Notes under the pieces: generated by a model
Database searches by the model: none
What the model was told of the DNA's origin: nothing
Seen by the model: only the letters and a program-made list of their open reading frames with translations
Shown here: positions 61,232 to 64,000 of the stretch, piece by piece
Layout: every line of letters starts with the position of its first letter
Numbering within the stretch: position 1 is the first letter of the stretch
Assembly (NCBI GenBank): GCA_949291945.1
Contig: CASEXH010000001.1
Coordinates: forward strand, 124,001-188,000
Direction of reading: 5' to 3'
DNA from: an uncultured Bacillota bacterium
Lineage (GTDB): Bacteria; Bacillota; Clostridia; Lachnospirales; Lachnospiraceae
Length of the DNA: 64,000 nucleotides
Made by a program: the position numbers and the translations under genes

Positions 61232-63370
61232 CTATACTTCTTCCGGTGCCTCAGCCGGTATGAAGATCCGGTCATGTCCCGGATTTGTCTTTGTTTCAGC
61301 CTTCCTATGCGCTTCTTCACAAAAATATTCCTGAGAATTTACCAGCTGTTTTCCTCTCTTGTCAATCTTTTCGTAGGTGCCGTCCGGCTGTAAGATATGT
61401 GCTTTCACATTATCTGCAAGCTGAATCTGGAGAATATGCTTCACTTCTTCTTTCAGCTTTGGATCCTCTACCGGAAATACGATCTCTACACGTTTGTCCA
61501 GATTTCTGGGCATCCAGTCGGCACTTCCCATAAAGAGCTGCTCTTTTCCGTCACTATAGAAGTAAAAGATCCTGCTGTGTTCCAGGAAATTTCCCACAAT
61601 AGAACGGACTGTAATGTTCTCACTGACTCCCGGTATACCTACCTTCAGACAGCAGATTCCCCGGACGATCAGATCGATTTTTACCCCTGCAGCACTTGCT
61701 GCATACAGGGCAGCGATCACATCCTTATCACAGAGGGAGTTCATCTTAGCCACGATCCTGGCCTCTTTTCCTTCCTCTGCTCTTTTCTGTTCCATCTCGA
61801 TCAGATGGAGGAATCTGTCCCTCATCCAGATAGGCGCTACCACCAGCTTATTCCAGCTCTTTGGTTCGGAATATCCGGAAAGCATGTTAAATACTGCTGT
61901 GGCATCCGCACCGATCTTTGCAGCACAGGTCAGGATGCCGCAGTCTGTATATTGTTTTGCCGTGGAATCATTGTAGTTACCAGTTCCCAGATGTACATAT
62001 CTGCGGATACCCTCTTCTTCTTTACGCACTACCAGAGTGATCTTACTGTGTGTCTTCAATCCCAAAAGTCCGTAGATAACATGGCAGCCGGCTTTCTCCA
62101 GCTTCTTGGCCCAGACAATATTATTTTCCTCATCAAATCTGGCCTTCAGCTCTACAAGGACCGTAACCTGCTTTCCATTTTCTGCTGCCTGAGCCAGGGC
62201 TGCGATAATCGGAGAATTTCCACTGACACGGTAAAGGGTCTGTTTAATAGCCAATACCTCCGGATCCCTGGAAGCCTGGCGCACAAAGTCCACTACGGGG
62301 TCAAAACTCATATATGGGTGATGGAGAAGAATATCCTGTCTGCGGATCTGGGTAAAGATATCCTCGTCTGTCATCATCTCTTTTACCGGTGCCGGGGTAT
62401 AAGGAGGTACCTTCAGGTCGTCAAAGCCTTCCAGCTTATACATCTTCATCAGGAAGGTCAGGTCAAGAGGTCCATTAATATAGTGGATATCCTCCTCTTT
62501 CATATCAAATTCCATTTTTAAGATCTTCAGCAGTCTGGGATCCATCTTTTCTTCTACATCCAGGCGGATCACTTCACCCCACTGTCTTTTCTTTAACTGC
62601 TTTTCAATCTCTGTAAGGAGATCTGCAGCTTCATCCTCATCAATGGTCAGATCCGCATTCCGGATGATCCTGTAGGGGCATGCACAGACTACTGTATTGC
62701 TCAAAAACAGTTTTCCGATATTTCTTTCAATGATCTCTTCCAGGAGCACTACTGTGGTCTTATCCTTCTTATCTCCCGGAATCTCAATAATCCTGGGAAG
62801 CACAGAGGGAACCTGAACCGTGGCAAATTCCAGTTCTTCTTTATCCTTTTTCCCTTTTTTTGCAATAAGAGCTCCAATATTTAAAGTTTTATTTCTGACC
62901 AAAGGAAAAGGTCTGGCACTGTCCATGGCCATGGGTGTCAGAACCGGGTAAACAGCCTCTTCAAAATACTGATCCACGAAGGCCTGTTGGTCCTCTGTAA
63001 GGTCCTCATGCTTTTCTACAACCTTCACCCCTGCTTTTTTCAGTGCAGGAAGAAGAGAACGGTTATAGGTACTGTACTGAGCCTGGATAAACCTCTTCAC
63101 CTCAGGAGCCAGAGCCTTCAACTGTTCTTTCGGTGTCATGCCGGCGATATCCGGTTTTGTATACTTTGCATGAACCATGTCCTTTAAAGACGCAACCCGG
63201 ACCATGAAAAATTCATCCAGATTAGAAGCCGTAATACTTAAAAATTTTAATCTTTCAAATAATGGTATACTTTTATCTCTGGCCTCGGAAAGAACCCTCT
63301 CATTAAATCCCAGCCAGCTGATCTCTCTGTTCCAATAATATTCTGGTTTTGTATATGCTTTATAATCCAT
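61232..63370 (-). CDS. ppk: polyphosphate kinase 1
   Basis: Makes inorganic polyphosphate from ATP, and runs in reverse. 712 residues, full PPK1: N-terminal helices (YWNREISWLGFNERVLSEA, ASNLDEFFMVRV), and the two phospholipase-D-like domains with the autophosphorylated His in RYVHLGTGNYND and the second His in EHSRIFYF. The C-terminus is extended by a Lys/Glu-rich tail. It is 12 bases downstream of the ppx-like gene, giving a polyphosphate synthesis and breakdown pair. Confidence 0.96.
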   Translation of the reverse strand: MDYKAYTKPEYYWNREISWLGFNERVLSEARDKSIPLFERLKFLSITASNLDEFFMVRVASLKDMVHAKYTKPDIAGMTPKEQLKALAPEVKRFIQAQYSTYNRSLLPALKKAGVKVVEKHEDLTEDQQAFVDQYFEEAVYPVLTPMAMDSARPFPLVRNKTLNIGALIAKKGKKDKEELEFATVQVPSVLPRIIEIPGDKKDKTTVVLLEEIIERNIGKLFLSNTVVCACPYRIIRNADLTIDEDEAADLLTEIEKQLKKRQWGEVIRLDVEEKMDPRLLKILKMEFDMKEEDIHYINGPLDLTFLMKMYKLEGFDDLKVPPYTPAPVKEMMTDEDIFTQIRRQDILLHHPYMSFDPVVDFVRQASRDPEVLAIKQTLYRVSGNSPIIAALAQAAENGKQVTVLVELKARFDEENNIVWAKKLEKAGCHVIYGLLGLKTHSKITLVVRKEEEGIRRYVHLGTGNYNDSTAKQYTDCGILTCAAKIGADATAVFNMLSGYSEPKSWNKLVVAPIWMRDRFLHLIEMEQKRAEEGKEARIVAKMNSLCDKDVIAALYAASAAGVKIDLIVRGICCLKVGIPGVSENITVRSIVGNFLEHSRIFYFYSDGKEQLFMGSADWMPRNLDKRVEIVFPVEDPKLKEEVKHILQIQLADNVKAHILQPDGTYEKIDKRGKQLVNSQEYFCEEAHRKAETKTNPGHDRIFIPAEAPEEV

Positions 63371-63382
63371 TGTTCCAGCCTC

Positions 63383-64000
63383 CTATTTTTGTTTCTTTCT
63401 CTTCAATACCGGACGGATACTGAAAATCTCTTCAAAGAAATCCGCAGCTTCTGTAAGCAGCGCCTTTTCCAAAGTCAGATCTTCCTTGGAGTTCACCCGC
63501 ATGATCAGTTCCTGATCCTTAACGGCAGCACTGATCTCTTCAATTTTTTGTTTATGGCTTCTGTCCAGCACATTTGCCACACGCATAATCGCTGTCAGCT
63601 TAGCTACCTGCATATAATCCTTCCGGTCGATCATTGCTTTGGAATCTGCCTCATTATAGTACTCAAAAGGCATTTTGATAAATTTCACCACATTAGCGAT
63701 CAACTCCCTTTCTGCATGGGAAAGGCCGATAATCTCCGTGGACATGATAATCTCATAAGCGCACTGAGAAGAATTGCTGGAACTGATAAAGTTTCCGCAG
63801 TCGTGCAGAATTGCGGCAATCTGAAGAAGCAGGCGTTCTCTTGGACCCATACCATGTACTTTCTTCATTCCATCAAAAATTGCCAGCGCATTTTTCAGCA
63901 CACACTGGGTATGGCTTTTTCCGCTCATATATCTCTTTCCAATATTTTTGGCAGAAACTATAATATCATTTTCAAAGTTATGCTTGCTCTTTATAAACTT
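63383..64000 (-). CDS. ppx: Ppx/GppA exopolyphosphatase, C-terminal HD part (partial)
   Basis: The reading frame runs off the right edge, so only the last ~205 residues are visible. They form an HD-type helical domain: AKNIGKRYMSGKSHTQCVLKNALAIFDG (broken for space), LLLQIAAILHDCGNFISSS, and GLSHAERELIANVVKF, as found at the C-terminus of Ppx/GppA proteins. An internal ATG at 63928 is unlikely to be the start, since the conserved RY...H motif continues upstream of it. It degrades polyphosphate or pppGpp; adjacency to ppk favours polyphosphate. Confidence 0.85.
   Translation of the reverse strand, partial: KFIKSKHNFENDIIVSAKNIGKRYMSGKSHTQCVLKNALAIFDGMKKVHGMGPRERLLLQIAAILHDCGNFISSSNSSQCAYEIIMSTEIIGLSHAERELIANVVKFIKMPFEYYNEADSKAMIDRKDYMQVAKLTAIMRVANVLDRSHKQKIEEISAAVKDQELIMRVNSKEDLTLEKALLTEAADFFEEIFSIRPVLKRKKQK

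Overview
The window reads as chromosomal DNA of an anaerobic, spore-forming Clostridia, most likely a Lachnospiraceae member (Blautia-like relatives). The evidence is the type II fatty-acid operon with FabK-like and FabV enoyl reductases, the cotJABC spore-coat genes, the TRAP-type galacturonate locus, and the nusA-infB-ribF-rpsO-pnp gene order. No species can be named from sequence alone. No rRNA, IS element, prophage, CRISPR array or attachment site was seen. There is one tRNA, Glu (CUC). No gene-free stretch exceeds 300 bases; the longest are 36945-37216 (pnp leader) and 22130-22392 (lacI/uxaA regulatory region), both annotated.

Layout. 0.1-8.7 kb: fatty-acid synthesis operon, minus strand, order acpP-fabD-fabG-fabF-accB-fabZ-accC-accDA (carboxyltransferase subunits fused), then a FabK-like flavoprotein behind a hairpin. 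8.7-11.7 kb: an FtsW/RodA-type glycan polymerase and a membrane glycerophosphodiesterase. 11.9-13.1 kb: cotJA-cotJB-cotJC. 13.2-16.5 kb: a DUF134/NifX-type fusion, an iron-containing alcohol dehydrogenase and a ferredoxin-tailed aldo/keto reductase. 16.7-25.4 kb: galacturonate use, with uxaC, a TRAP transporter and a LacI-family regulator on the minus strand and uxaA-uxaB on the plus strand. 25.5-34.8 kb: GNAT, fabH, two little-known genes, a GH13-fold protein without catalytic residues, a ClC antiporter, a DUF1292 gene, fabV and dut. 34.8-53.8 kb: the conserved translation/RNA operon (pnp, rpsO, ribF, truB, nrnA, rbfA, infB, ylxQ, ylxR, nusA, rimP), interrupted between rpsO and ribF by a 7.6-kb surface/signalling cassette. 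53.9-59.9 kb: a transglutaminase-like lipoprotein, parC, parE and a PAP2 phosphatase. 60.1-64.0 kb: tRNA-Glu, a PHP phosphoesterase, and polyphosphate genes ppk and ppx (the latter cut by the window edge).

Regulation stands out. Four TTTGW-N3-TCAAA palindromes, of the type bound by MarR-family FabT regulators, lie before acpP, fabD, fabH and fabV. Three of them sit at or just downstream of the -10 of a well-formed promoter, so scattered fatty-acid genes probably form one regulon, although no FabT gene is present here. In the galacturonate locus, two identical 16-bp LacI-type operators 169 bp apart control the divergent units.

The best candidates for something undescribed are: (1) the cassette at 37.7-45.3 kb, which holds a LytTR response regulator, an intact one-TM kinase, a paralogous multi-TM pseudokinase, an LCP protein, a class B sortase, an exported protein ending exactly at an SPKTG-like motif, and an O-antigen-ligase-like protein; (2) the GH13 pseudoenzyme; (3) the FabT-like regulon; (4) the structured pnp leader.
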